DNA of 64,000 bases from Rhinopomastus cyanomelas (taxonomy: Eukaryota > Chordata > Aves > Bucerotiformes > Rhinopomastidae). The position numbers and the translations under genes are program-made. The stretch is from NCBI GenBank assembly GCA_013400115.1, contig VXBP01003681.1, forward strand, positions 248,001-312,000, in the 5' to 3' direction. How positions within the stretch are numbered: the first letter of the stretch is position 1; each line of letters starts with the position of its first letter. The notes below the pieces were generated by a model, which saw only the letters and a program-made list of their open reading frames with translations, ran no database searches and was not told where the DNA came from. Positions 49,073 to 60,639 of the stretch are shown here, in pieces.

Positions 49073-51571
49073 ACATGTGAAGTGCAATGTCCTTTTTCTT
49101 CCTTTTGAACAGACAGTAGTATCTGCTGTGAATTACTGAAGGAATAGATCTAATAGTAAAACAGGAGAAGGGAAAAAAAAGCCGTTTTCTTCCTGCATGT
49201 GAGCAGGTAAAGACAGGATAGACAGACAGAAAACATTTAGTTAGAAGCTCATAAATCTAAAATAACAATATTGGCTTCTTTCTGAAAAACCATTATAGAA
49301 TTTCCAGCAGCATATTTATCCTATTAATGTTATCTTGCATAAGATAGTTTTCCTGAGACTTTCCAGAAAACATGCAGTTTGCCTTATAAACAGAGCAATA
49401 ACCAATGAATGTTGTAATGGCACACGCATGAATGCAAATGTAACATTTACCTGAGAAAAAACTGGGTCTCTTTCATGTATGTAAAAATCTCATTCAAGAA
49501 CTGTAGCAGTGTACCAGTGTTAAGAGAAACTGTATAGGGCACTGTGGTTAAAGTGGCAAAAATCACCCAGTCAAGGCTAGAAACTTCAGGTCTTGACTCT
49601 GTGTTAGGGATGGACTTCACTAATGTTTCTGAGATCCTGTGTTTGTCTGGTTCATCTGTGACACGCTCTGCTCCATGCAGTCGTTGTAATAAGCATAATT
49701 ATACTCTCTGTGATTACTCCCACTCTTACGATGAATGGTGTGCTGTAACCCTTCATCTTTGCACAGTTACTGGTCAAAAGCAAAATCTTGTTATTAGTAA
49801 GGAATGAAAAATTCTACCTGTTTGGCTTAGTTACCATAAGCAGCTGAATTCAAGCTTTCTTTAGCTCAAGTCCACTTGATGTTCTAGAGGCAGCTTAATT
49901 TTTTTAACTTGCTAGTTTTTCAAATTATCCCTGAAAAGATCAATTACATTATTCTTTGATCCAGCCATCCTCTGCTTGGTAAAGGTTTGCAGATCAAGCA
50001 GCCACACAGGGCCATTGCTACTGCAAACATGCTCGTTCTTTTGCTGGTGCTCACTGTGTGTCCATAACTTCTGTAACAGCTTAACTCGAGTCATCCGTGA
50101 TGTCCCTTTAATATCTACATCCAGTTGTAGTCTGCTGGACCTAGCACACACCGTGAGGATCACCTCTAAGTCTGTGCTTGGTATTTGACTGGAATATGTG
50201 CTTGGGTACACAGTAGAATAGCATGGTGGAAACTGGATAAAATTAGGTTTGCGTTTTGGGTGCCAACAGGCTTGTAGTATTTTTTAGTATTGGTTTTTAA
50301 TGCTTATTGGGACTTAAAGATGTCACTTCAGTTTCTGTTAGAAAATGGCAGTGGTTCCCATTCTTTTCCAGTCTCAGTCACTTAATCACAGTGCTTGGGC
50401 TGTAGCTTCCCTTGGCCTGCCAAGTCACCAGCAGGTGAAATGCCACTGCAGGACAGTGAGACAGCCGGCTAGCAGGAGTGTCACATGCTGCACTTCTGTG
50501 ACCAGCCTGTTGTACACAATTTCAGCAGTGGCTGCACAACACCATCAAGGCACAGTCAATACTGTGAGACTTGTAGTTGCTGCACAGATATTTCCAGTGT
50601 TGAATTTCTTAAGTTGCAGTGATATTCTGAAAATGAGTGCTGGTGCTGGAACCTCTGCTGCCTCTCCGTGGAGGAGACACTATGAATGCCTCCTGTAAAA
50701 GTCAAACATTACATCAATTCTACAGCTTTCTTCGCTTGGAAGACAACACCCAGCTCCCACTTTGTTTCTTTTCCCTAATGATCCAACTAATACTGCCAAG
50801 GGATAGGGACTACTTGGCCTATGTCAGCACTTCCCTAACACTGCAGAAACCAGAGATTTGCACAATTAGCATGTCCAAGTTGCTGTCTGAGTTGAGTTAC
50901 AGCTTTCCTTTCCTGAATGCAACCACTTACTTAATGTTTTCAGATGACAGTAGAAAGGATTCTGTTTGGAAGCTGTCTCATAAAACTTCTGTGATGGAAG
51001 GGCATTCTTAGTTATTTGAAAAATCAGCATGTGCTTCCTCTCTTGTTGCGTGTCTTGGTAAACTGCTAACATCTGTGGAGGCTGGTTGACCCACTGACAG
51101 ATTGACTGTGTCCTATCAGTACTTGCTGAATTAAATCAGCTGCTCAACAAGGTTTCATTCTCTGCTCACTCTTTTAAAATTGCTGAACAACGCCAGTTCT
51201 GGGTTTCTTAACTTAGAACTACTCCATCATAGCATGTTTACATTAGCTCATGCAAGCATTTTGGTGTTCAGCAATGAGGAATAATGAAATCTTCTGGGAG
51301 GAACTACTTGAATCAGAGTTTCTTTATTTGCAGTCTTCCGAATAGTGTGATCTACTGGGATTGTTACAAAAAGATTGTGATCTAATTAGAAGATTCTTCC
51401 ATTTTTAAGGTGGGTTCAAGCAGTGAAATGACTAACAAGACAAATGTATTCCTTGTACATAGAAAATAAGTGCACCCAGTTCCTCATACACACAAAACAT
51501 TAATGAACCCATAGCTCAATCAAATTCAGCCATAGGTGTAGTCCCCTCATCCGGTACCTTTCCTGATCCCT

Positions 51572-51652
51572 GCATAGAATCATTAAGGATTGGAAGGGAC
51601 CTCGAAAAATCATCTAGTCCAATCCCCTGCCACAGCAGAATCTGCCATGTCA
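51572..51652 (-). mobile_element. CR1 LINE 3' tip (antisense)
   Basis: CATAGAATCATTAAGGATTG, GAAGGGACCTCGAAAAATCA and TCTAGTCCAATCCCCTGCCA are the reverse complement of the CR1 end. Confidence 0.92.
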
Positions 51653-52302
51653 GTGTAAGAAATAAAATGCTTTTAGTATCCAGCATTGCACTTTGTTGAT
51701 CTGAAGTCATTGTATGATGGGTGAAAACAGTTACGAAGAACTAATCCAGTGCATCTAGTGTACGTTATCACAAGCAGTGCTGATAATGTTTGTGTCTCTT
51801 CCACGTGGGTTCTATCAGCAGTATAAGCATCCTCTGGACTAGTAAAACTAGTAGTTCCATGAGTCTTTAATGATGTTTAGTGGCTTGAATTCATGGTTGT
51901 AACAACACTTTCATTTCAGTGGCTCTTAGGAAAACTACTAATGTAGGAAGCTTGTAAAAGATATGTAAAACACTCTACTGTACCATACAAATGAACTGTG
52001 GGACTCAAATGTTGCCATCATAGATAGTCCATGAGTCACAATGAAATCTGGTACTACCAGATTTATTATTTGTGCAAAGTGTCTACCTGAAAATTACTTT
52101 AGACACTTCATTAGACATATATTTGTTTACCTGTGATCAGCTGGATGGGAAGAGGCAGAAACCTACATCTCAGAAGTGTAGCTGAGACGAGTAACGAAAT
52201 ATCAAACATAAACCACACAGAATAGCACTTCTTAGTGGGGCTCTATTTGGAAGACTTGATACAAATTGCGTGGTCAAAGGATTTGGTCCTTGATGTCCAA
52301 AT

Positions 52303-52381
52303 CTACGTTATTCTAGCAGGGGGTTGGGCTAGATGATCTTCGGTGGTCCCTTCCAACCCCCTTACTATTCTGTGATTCTGA
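52303..52381 (+). mobile_element. CR1 LINE 3' tip
   Basis: GGGGGTTGGGCTAGATGATC, TTCGGTGGTCCCTTCCAACC and TATTCTGTGATTCTGAG match the end of a CR1 copy. The 'CGGTGGTCCC' version differs from the 'CGAGGTCCC' tips elsewhere in the window, indicating another subfamily. Confidence 0.9.
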
Positions 52382-55300
52382 GTGACCGTAGCTGTCACTG
52401 ACATAACAGGAGGATATAACAAATGGGGACTGTGGCTCCTTGCAGGCTCCACTGGCAGAGAGGGTGCCCTTTTCCCCCTCTCTTGCAGCTCTGCCAAGAA
52501 TCACCTGTTGGGGCGCGCTCAGCTGGTGCAGATCTTGCACGCTCCCACCCCGCGTTTTGAGCTCCACACTGGCACCTCCCCCCCACTCCAGGATGCAGCC
52601 AAATCCATGAGAAGGTGCCAAGCAACAACATCCTGGAGGTTCATTCGGCAGCCTGCTCCATGCATAGGTGCTGCCAGACTTCAGCAGCACAAGACCTGAT
52701 GTGTGGCACACTGGACAACAAGCCAGGAAACAGCCAAGAGATCGTTCTCTGTCTTGCAGCAGCAATAAATGTTGCAGCACTAACTAACTGCTCTTCTAAG
52801 CCATGGTATTCCTTCAAACCTTCTCAGCTTCAAAATGGGACCCGAAGGGTGGTGGCTCAGGAGACGTTACCTGGCCAGAACTGCTCGTTTAGGAGCATAT
52901 GCAGCATCCCTGAGTACGGATGAGCCCTGCCAATCACGCATTTATGTGCGCAATACATGTGTTTCTATTGCAGTGATGCTGCTGTAGATCCTGTTCGGTT
53001 CCTGTGCGTGGTGTTCATAGACCCTGGTTTTAGGAACTTACAAATGAAGAGTTAGATGAGACTCCACACAGTGAAAGGTGAGAAGAAAGGACATGTCAAG
53101 AGAATGACAATGATGTTTACTTACGTCAGCTGGTTATTTCTGCACCTTGATTTCCACTTATTTAACATTAAATGAGTAATTATTAGCACAGAAAGGAAAT
53201 GGCAGTCCTGGCATTCAGCAGCAACAGTCATGTATGGAAAAGAATTTCAATGCATCAGAGCATTTCGGTGGCACGTTTAAATTTCAGACTCCCACAGAGG
53301 GGTCAGGTTTGGGTAATACAATTCCCAGCATCCTGGAGTCAAGACACGCAGCAGAGATCTCTGCTGAATCCTGTAGAGCAGAGCTCTACAGCTCCAGGTC
53401 AAAGACAACTACCAGTTATCCCTGCTGACTGACGAGAGTAGAGTGTGACGTGAAATGTCTGTGTAGTCACTTGGACCACTTTGACCAAGATCTTTGCCCA
53501 CAATTATGTCACCATTCACCACTGCTGTTTGGAAACCTCTACACTGAAGGATAGAAAGCTAGAAATACGAGATGTAGCTAAAAATGACGGTGCTACTTAA
53601 GTGCAAAGGCACACTCTGTATCTGCAATGGCTTGAACCAGCCAGTACTTAGGAAATCTCTTTGGTAATTACTTCCTTTCTGATGGCTTTATGGGGCAGGG
53701 CACATAATCCCGCTAACCCTGAAAAAAAAAGTGGTCGGTGATGACAAAAAACAAAGTTGGTAGAAGCTTTTTGATGGCTATCACAATGAAGCACCACAAT
53801 CAGTTATAAAGTTATTAAAGCATGCAGCGTGCAGCAGCTAATCTTAAATACAAAGTGCTTGGCTGAGATATTCAGACAGCCTAGTGATTTCAAGTGGCAG
53901 CTTCCAGGCAGGGCAGGGTCTAACCTGAATCACAATGGTAGAATAAAAGGTGGCTTCCATTTTCTGAAAGTCAGCTTCTCTTACAGAGTCAGGCACCTGG
54001 GAAGTGAGACATTCAAAACTAATGGTCATGTACAAATTTTGGTCAAAACACTACAGAGGTTTTTTTATTCAGAGCTGATTGTGAAACAGGACTTGGTGGA
54101 TTCCATACAGGCATCTCCAGCTGCTAGCAACACTGCTGCGGCTTTTAAACTTCCAGAGGGAAGGCATGGCAAAGTCTAACCTAGACCAGAGCTGCAGAAG
54201 TACCTCCCCATCATCAGCAATGTGCTTTTCATGGTTTTTTAGGGTTTCTGTGGCTGGAGTTGAAGCTTCTTAATACTGAGCAATCAATGCAGAGGCTGAT
54301 GGATCTCCCGGGACACATCTGCTTGACAGCTCACGTGCTGTTTCTGCAGCACAAGAACTGGTTTTGACAGTGTTTTATTTTACAGCTGCTGATGCACAGG
54401 TAGTTTATACCCACCGATCCAGACTACAAGAGTGCAAAGCCCTGAGGTCTCCTTATTCCAGGCTGGTTATTAAAAGAACTGCCATGTTTAACAACTACGC
54501 TGAAAATTTGAAAACAGAAAAGTTAGACTGTTTTTTACTACCGGCCACTGCGCTACTATATGCAGACAACACTTGAGCTGACATCAATGCTCCCAAAAAA
54601 GGTACATTAATTTGTACCATGTAATTTAAGCAATTAACTTCTGGAATGAAAGGGATGTTAAAGCAGGACAAGGAGAATGGTGAAGAGAGGTATTGCATAC
54701 TGAATTGGTATGTAACCTCTGTAGGGCTCAGGGATAATGAACTGTCTGCTTAGATAAAGCATGTGACATACAAACCTGCCTCCTGCTAAATCAATAATCT
54801 GGGGTTTAATAACAGATTTAGTGCATGCAATGGTGGCAATTTCCAGTAAAACTCAAATTTTTAGCTTTACATGAAGATGTTACCCATGTTTTGATTTCTA
54901 GCTTGTCTTTATTAATGTAACTGCTGATTTGCAAACCCCCCATCTTTCTAAAAGTTCTTGGTGGGAAAAACATCCCACCAAATATTTCTCTACAAATCAC
55001 TTGATGTTATTTAGGCAATAATCTCAGAAGTCTTCCTATTTATGAGGAAGCATTAGGCCATCTCTCAAGGTGTTTATTACTTGAAAACCAGTTGCTATCA
55101 AGCTATTATTATGCTCACATGTGACACAGAGTGGGATGCTGTACTGACAAATGAGTTTGAACCAACTGAAAGTAAACAAGAAGTTGCCTCATCAGTGTTT
55201 GCTATGAACATATGGAATGCCGATTGCCCAGGATGGGAGAAAATCCACTTGCACAGGGTTTTTTCTGTTTACCAGGCTCAAGAATATGACAGGTACTTTA

Positions 55301-56282
55301 CAGGACAGGTCAGAGTCTGTGTCTTTGGTTAAGAAAATGCCAACCTAATTTTGGGTGAGCAACGAGCAGGAATAGCAAATCAGGAGTGAAATGATGAGGG
55401 AAGTGTAAATGATGAACCCAAGAAAGGATGAGCTCAATGTCCAGGCTTAGTTTGTGTGCTGGATTTATTTTATCTTTGTTGCGGTACAAGGAACGGTACT
55501 TTGGGCTCTCCCATGCCCTTCTACGATACTACCTGGGCAATAAGGTATGGGCAGGAAAATACTGGGATCTTTTGCCAAAGGTCTGCGTGGATAATAATGT
55601 TAGAGCTTCCTAGTCATTTTTCATGTTATTTTTAAAAAGTAGAACCTGTTTTAAATACAATCTTCCTCTCACTACTGGAGTATTCATGATCTTCAGTGTT
55701 CTGCCGTAGAAGCAGCACAGCTTACCTTCCATCTTCTCTTCCTCCCAGGCCAGCTCTTTGCCTCTAACTCTCCCTCTGGTATTATGTCTCCTTTTGTGCT
55801 GCCTTCTTTGTTTGACATCATCAGCTGATTGGAATTTATTTTCACCTTCCAAGAAAACTCCTCCTGCTCTCAGGCTGCTGAAGCCACCATGTTCCGTGAT
55901 ACAGTGTGCTGCTTCTCCTGGATTCAGAAGCATCAGTGCAATCAGAGAGCTCTCAGCATCTTGTGTGATGAGTCCCTGCTGACGGGTGGCTTTTTCACTG
56001 GGTTTGTGCCCCTGGACATGGGAGATGTGGTGCTTGCTCAACAGGTCCACTATTGCACTGCAATTCCTTAAACACCAAGCATAGAACTACTGTGGTCATT
56101 TATGTGCAGCTGAAAATAGTGGGATAATGAACAATACTGAGTTTATCCATCAAGACACATTAAGGACTAATTATCATTCCTCCTAACGGAAGAAAAGGCA
56201 TAGCTTCTTCTATAAAAGTGAGAAACAGAACTTATTAAATAATTGCACTGATACACTACACATACATTTGCTTACTGCTGTC

Positions 56283-57457
56283 TAACATGGATGAGGGGCA
56301 AGCGATTGATGTCATTTACCTGGACCTCAGCAAAGCCTTTGACACTGTCCCGCACCACATTCTGGTCTCCAACTTGGTGGACCATGGGATTGATGGGTGG
56401 ACCACTAGATGGGTAAGGAACTGGCTTGATGGCCGCACCCAGAGAGTGGTTGTTGATGGATCCATGTCCAAGTGGAGGCCAGTGACAAGCGGAATCCCTC
56501 AGGAATCGCTCCTGGGACCAGTCTTGTTTAACATCTTTGTAGGTGATATGGATAAGGGCATTGAGTGCACCCTCAGCAAGTTTGCTGACAATACCAAGCT
56601 GTGTGGTGCAGCAGACACGCTGGAGGGCAGGGATGCCATCCAGAGGGACCTGGACAGGCTGGAGAAGTGGGCAAAGTCCAACCTCATGATGCTCAACAAG
56701 ACCAAGTGTAAGGTCCTGCATCTGGGTCGAGGCAATCCTAAACACAAATACAGGCTGGGCAGTGACTGGCTGGAGAGAAGCCCTGAGGAGAGGGACTTGG
56801 GGGTGCTTGTGGACGAAAGCTCAGCATGAGCCAGCAGTGTGCACTTGCAGCCTGGAAGGCAAACCTGATCCTGGGCTGCATCAGGAGAAGTGTGGCCAGC
56901 AGGTGGAGGGACTTGATTCTCCCCCTCTACTCCACTCTGGTGAGACCCCACCTGGAGTACTGTGTCCAGTTCTGGAGCCCTTATTTACAAGAAGGATGTG
57001 GAGATGCTGGAGAATGTGCAGAGGAGGGCCACGAGGATGATCAGAGGGCTGGACCACCTCTCCTATGGGGATAGACTGAAAGAATTGGGGCTCTTCAGTC
57101 TGGAAAAGAGAGGAGGCTCCGAGGTGACCTTATTGTGGCCTTCCAGTATCTGAGAGGGGCCAACAAAAAGGCTGGGGAGGGACTATTAGGATGGCTTGTA
57201 GTGACAGGACTAGGGGGAATGGAGCAAAGCTGGATTTAGAGTGGATGTGAGGAGGAAGTTCTTCACGGTGAGAGTGGTGAGAGCCTGGAATGAGGTGCCC
57301 AGGGAGGTGGTTGGGGCCCCATCCCTGGAGGTGTTTAAGGCCAGGCTGGATGAGGCTCTGGCCAGCCTGGTCTAGGGTGGGGTGTCCCTGCCTGTGCTGG
57401 GCGTGTTGGAACTGGATGATGGTTCCTTCCTACCCTGAGTGACTCTGATTCCATGGC
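56283..57457 (+). mobile_element. CR1 LINE: partial reverse transcriptase, ORF2 end and 3' UTR (inactive)
   Basis: A 180-codon frame from 56,287 reads [20 protein letters not shown] (RT motif A with its catalytic Asp), [20 protein letters not shown] (motif B) and [11 protein letters not shown] (motif C). The second Asp of the usual FADD box is Asn (AAT at 56,590-56,592), so the enzyme would be dead. The frame stops at 56,827-56,829 after an apparent one-base loss near 56,815. It resumes in another frame with [20 protein letters not shown], shifts again near 56,985, then reads [20 protein letters not shown]. The 3' UTR ends GACTCTGATTCCATGG. 5'-truncated: no endonuclease domain. Confidence 0.95.
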
Positions 57458-57464
57458 TTCTCCA

Positions 57465-57545
57465 GTCAGGTGAGCCTGCTGTGGCGGTGGGATTGGACTA
57501 GATGATCTTTCGAGGTCCCTTCCAATCCCTTATGATTCCATGATA
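57465..57545 (+). mobile_element. Second CR1 LINE 3' tip directly after the previous one
   Basis: GGCGGTGGGATTGGACTAGA, TGATCTTTCGAGGTCCCTTC and CTTATGATTCCATGAT form a second, different CR1 end only a few bases after the end of the long element. The pair represents two insertions or a composite element. Confidence 0.9.
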
Positions 57546-58724
57546 ACATGTAAGTTACTTTAAAAAACCAATATTTTATGCTACTGACCTAAGGGAAGTT
57601 GTCCCTTGACTAAGTGGATCCATTTAAGCCAATAAAGTCCACTCTAGCCACTCCATGTGAAGAAACATGAGAGACCTGTACTCTCTTTTATTATATTCTT
57701 CCCTGAAAAAAACAACCAAACCCTTAAACACTCAATCAGTAAACCCACCAACACTTATTAAAGTAAGAATCCTAAGCAGAAGATGATTCTACCTGCCTAA
57801 ACCTCATACAGATTGTACCCTCATTTCCCCTGGCTGCTTAAGGCAATTCCTCACTTCAGGCTCAGAGTCCTTCTTTAGAGGCCATGAACCATGAGCATCT
57901 GAATCTGGACCAGAATAGTGCTGAAATCTCTGCAGATTATACATCTCACCAGTGCAGCAGCAGGTTCTGACTGGTTTGACTGCAAAGGGCTGTTGCTATT
58001 GTGGACAGTTATTGTAGACAGCTGGGTTATTTTTTAGCTAAGTGGTACCGTGGAGCCGTGGGTGTGGGTTTGTGTTTGTCAGGGGCAGGCAAGAGTTGGC
58101 ACTGTAGCTAGTGAGGGCGTACAGCTCGTGCTGTGTGTATTACCGTGGGAGTGGGAGACCCAGAACACTGTGTCACAAAACAAATGGCTCTTCTTAACAG
58201 GGAGTAAACACAGTCTTGATTCCACGGTTTTCCACTGATGCCAGGGACAGAGGTCTTTGAATTAACTGACAAATAGTGCACCCTCCTCTATCCTGGGCAA
58301 GCAAATATGCCTCTGGGGAATGGAGAAGGTCTGGAAAACCCCAATGGATTTGGCTCTCTGGAAGAAGACACAAAATTAACCTCTAGGTTTGAGACTGAGA
58401 GGGCAGAGCAGAAAAGGAGGAGCTGGTTTTCCCAAAGTGGGCTGAAATGCCTCCAGCCTAGATCAGGAGAGCTTCCTCAGCATAAGGTTTGCATAGGCTA
58501 CCAGAGCAACCTGTCTGCTCCTGCTTCTGGCGCAAGCACCACGTTCACACAAAGCTGTGGTGGGATAGCTGCTGTCCAGCAGACACAAGGGCTTCTCCCT
58601 TCCCTGCTGCTCTGTAGGAGCATTTCCTCTAGGAGCAGCTTAAGTCACCTGTACATTTTTAAAGGGCCAATGATCATAGAATCTGGAGAGCCAAAATTTA
58701 TACACAGCAATTAGACAGTTCTTT

Positions 58725-58862
58725 AAACATTCAAAGCACTATATAAACATTAGTGAAGCCTCATAAGATGAGGTAGGTAAGTATTAGCTCTCCCTCTCAA
58801 GGTGTGGTGAAGAGGCTTGGCTGAGGCTGTAGGCTGAGTCACCGGCAGAGCAGGGTTCACTA
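58725..58862 (-). mobile_element. MIR-like (CORE-SINE) relic
   Basis: AAAGCACTATATAAACATTA, GATGAGGTAGGTAAGTATTA and the later AGTCACCGGCAGAGCAGGGT match, from memory, the reverse complement of the MIR consensus. The matching parts are the AGCGCTTTAT region, the 'GAGGTAGGTA-TATTAT' block, the 'GAAACTGAGGC' block (here decayed to GAGGCTTGGCTGAGGC) and the 'GGCAGAGC' block. Strongly diverged, as expected for an ancient amniote SINE. Confidence 0.55.
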
Positions 58863-59195
58863 TCCACAACTTTTTGAAATAGTGTGACTTGAGTTGCCTG
58901 GCAAGAAAAGTGTGTGGTCAGGCAGTGCAGGCAGCCTGGCACCACCACCAACCAGCATCCCCACTGTCACTGAGGGGAAATCTGCTGTTAGGTTACCTGC
59001 ACTGAGACCCTGTACTGAGCTGGCAAGGTGCGAAAGCTTTTCAGCTCACCCCAGCCACATGGCTTGGAAGCCTCAATGAATTGTGTTTCATTGATGTTCT
59101 GTCAACAGAGAGAATAAAATTGAGAGAAATTAATTCAAGAAGCCCAAATTCGGGTGCTTCCTCAGTCATGGCTAAGGGCACAATGATGAGTAAGT

Positions 59196-59262
59196 GGCCC
59201 GATTTTTGGAAGTTCAGGGCATCATTGTCTTTGGCTACCCATCACCTTCGAAAATCAGGCCC
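59196..59262. repeat. Short inverted-repeat relic
   Basis: GGCCCGATTTTTGGAAG (59,196-59,212) is mirrored by CTTCGAAAATCAGGCCC (59,246-59,262); the arms match at about 14 of 17 positions. The 'AAAATCAGGCCC' end is, from memory, common in old amniote interspersed repeats. Likely a decayed palindromic element. Confidence 0.5.
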
Positions 59263-60227
59263 TTCTTCGTACTTCTCAGTCCTGGTTTCTTAGTCCTGCC
59301 ATTGTGAAACTAAGTTGTGTGATCTTCTCAAGGTCAGTAATGTTCTGCAGACCAAAGCAAGCTCTGAGAAGCTGTGGTGCTCCTCAGTGGTGACTCCTCA
59401 GACACCTCGCTGGGGAAGCAGCAGCAGGGCTGTGGGAAGAGTGGGAGAGGATGAAGCAAAGTGGTTTCTTATGCCATTTCAGAGCAAAACTCCTCACACT
59501 CAAGAGGGTACAGCCAGGAGTGACCACTTCCAAGCCGGGGAGGGCTATGTGGTGCTGCCCTTCTGGTGGGCAGGGCAGCAGTGGCCATGCTGCCAGCCTG
59601 TGCAAGGATGTTTGGGGGCTTTTACAGATTCCTCCACAGCCAGCTCCCTGCCTCCATAGAATACTAGCCAGTGAGGAACACACGGGGATGGCAGGAGAGT
59701 GCTGAGATCTGTCTGGGCACAAAGGATCGACATCCAGGCTGGCGTGGAGCCTGGGCCAGGGTGGGCATTGGCATCGCAGTGACGAGATGCCCCGGAGAAC
59801 GTGACGGGCAGGTTTAGGGCTTTTTTGTTTTGTTTGTTTTATTTGGTTCGAGGCTTTTTTTGTACGTCTGGCATCCGGGCGCGGGGAGCCGGGCGGGTGC
59901 CGGGGGCAGCTCCTGTCAAGGAGGGCGCAGGGTGGAGTCTCTTACTCACCTCGCGGAGCCATCTCCAAGCTTCGGCGAAACCCGTCGAGCAGTTTCCTCG
60001 CGGTGTGACAGGGCGGGAGGGGAGGAAACGCGGCCGCCTCGGAACAGGTTTGTCCTTCTCTGCCTGCTGACGTTTGGCCGCCCCACAGCTGCTGGGGGCT
60101 GGAAACAAAAAACCGCCCCGTCAGTGCGAAAGCAGCCCGGAAAAACTGGTCGTGTGAGGGGCGAGGGCGGCATTCCTGGCCGCCGCGGCAGGGGACGGCT
60201 CAGGCTCCGCGCTGCCCGCGCCGCCGC

Positions 60228-60235
60228 TATAAAAG
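60228..60235 (+). promoter_or_regulatory. TATA box of the miR-203 primary transcript
   Basis: TATAAAAG stands in an otherwise pure GC context (GCCGCCGC before, CGCCCCGC after). A start site near 60,258 is expected, putting the hairpin about 385 bases inside the transcript. Assignment to miR-203 is by position and orientation; no other gene in the window could use it. Confidence 0.7.
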
Positions 60236-60639
60236 CGCCCCGCACGGCGGAGCCGCGGCAGAGGGGCGACCGCCGTGGGGGAGCGGTTGTGGGGCGCCGG
60301 GCTGGGACCTGCTGAGATGGGGGCCCCGAGCAGCGACTGACACTTTGGTTCTTCTGCTTTTTTTAAAAAAATATTTATTTATTTTTAAAGAAACCTGTTG
60401 CCTTCAGGCTCCCAGAGCTGAGAGGGATCGTGACGGGACGGTGGCCATGAGTAAGTGCGGGACTGTTGCGGGCGGGCGGGCGGGAGCAGGGCCGGTGGCT
60501 GTCCCCCCTCACTCTGAGCCGGCCCCGTGTGTTTTGTCTCGTCCCCAGGTCCGCCGTGGCGACAGGAAGAGCCAAGCCCGGGCCAGGAGCGAGCGGGAAG
60601 CGCGTCCCCCGCCCCGCAGACCGCGGCTCCTCAGCCTCC

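Larger units (their letters stand above)
48130..56282. other. Intergenic sequence downstream of ASPG
   Basis: 8.1 kb of mostly AT-rich sequence with two short CR1 tips (51,572-51,652 and 52,303-52,381). Several open frames of 100-155 codons exist on both strands, but none shows a domain, splice-supported structure or codon bias that I can support. A locally GC-richer part spans 52,380-52,960. Confidence 0.7.
57546..59860. other. Intergenic sequence upstream of the miR-203 CpG island
   Basis: 2.3 kb that becomes steadily more GC-rich to the right. It contains a MIR-like SINE relic (58,725-58,862) and a short palindromic relic (59,196-59,262). No coding gene supported. It may contain regulatory DNA for miR-203, but no specific site is claimed. 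Confidence 0.65.

Noticed and set aside
52313..52780. 155-codon minus-strand frame
   Set aside because: It overlaps a CR1 tip at one end and lies in locally GC-richer sequence with long frames on both strands. No family resemblance.
55758..55982. 74-codon frame beginning with a leucine/cysteine-rich, signal-peptide-like stretch
   Set aside because: The hydrophobic start arises from a CT-rich tract. There is no recognised mature domain, promoter or splice context, and an overlapping minus-strand frame is equally long.
56272..56951. Minus-strand open frames of 150-157 codons
   Set aside because: They are the antisense of the CR1 reverse transcriptase fragment and have no independent protein signature.
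58307..58714. 135-codon plus-strand frame
   Set aside because: No domain, no splice or promoter support, and low-complexity composition. Likely chance.
59300..59340. Possible second MIR-like fragment (GAAACTAAGTTGTGTGATCT...CAAGGTCA)
   Set aside because: The resemblance to 'GAAACTGAGGC...CCAAGGTCA' is suggestive but too short and diverged to support without an alignment.
59830..60315. 161-codon plus-strand frame in the CpG island
   Set aside because: It is arginine- and glycine-rich, expected from GC-rich sequence. It crosses the TATA box and predicted start of the miR-203 transcript and matches no domain known to me.
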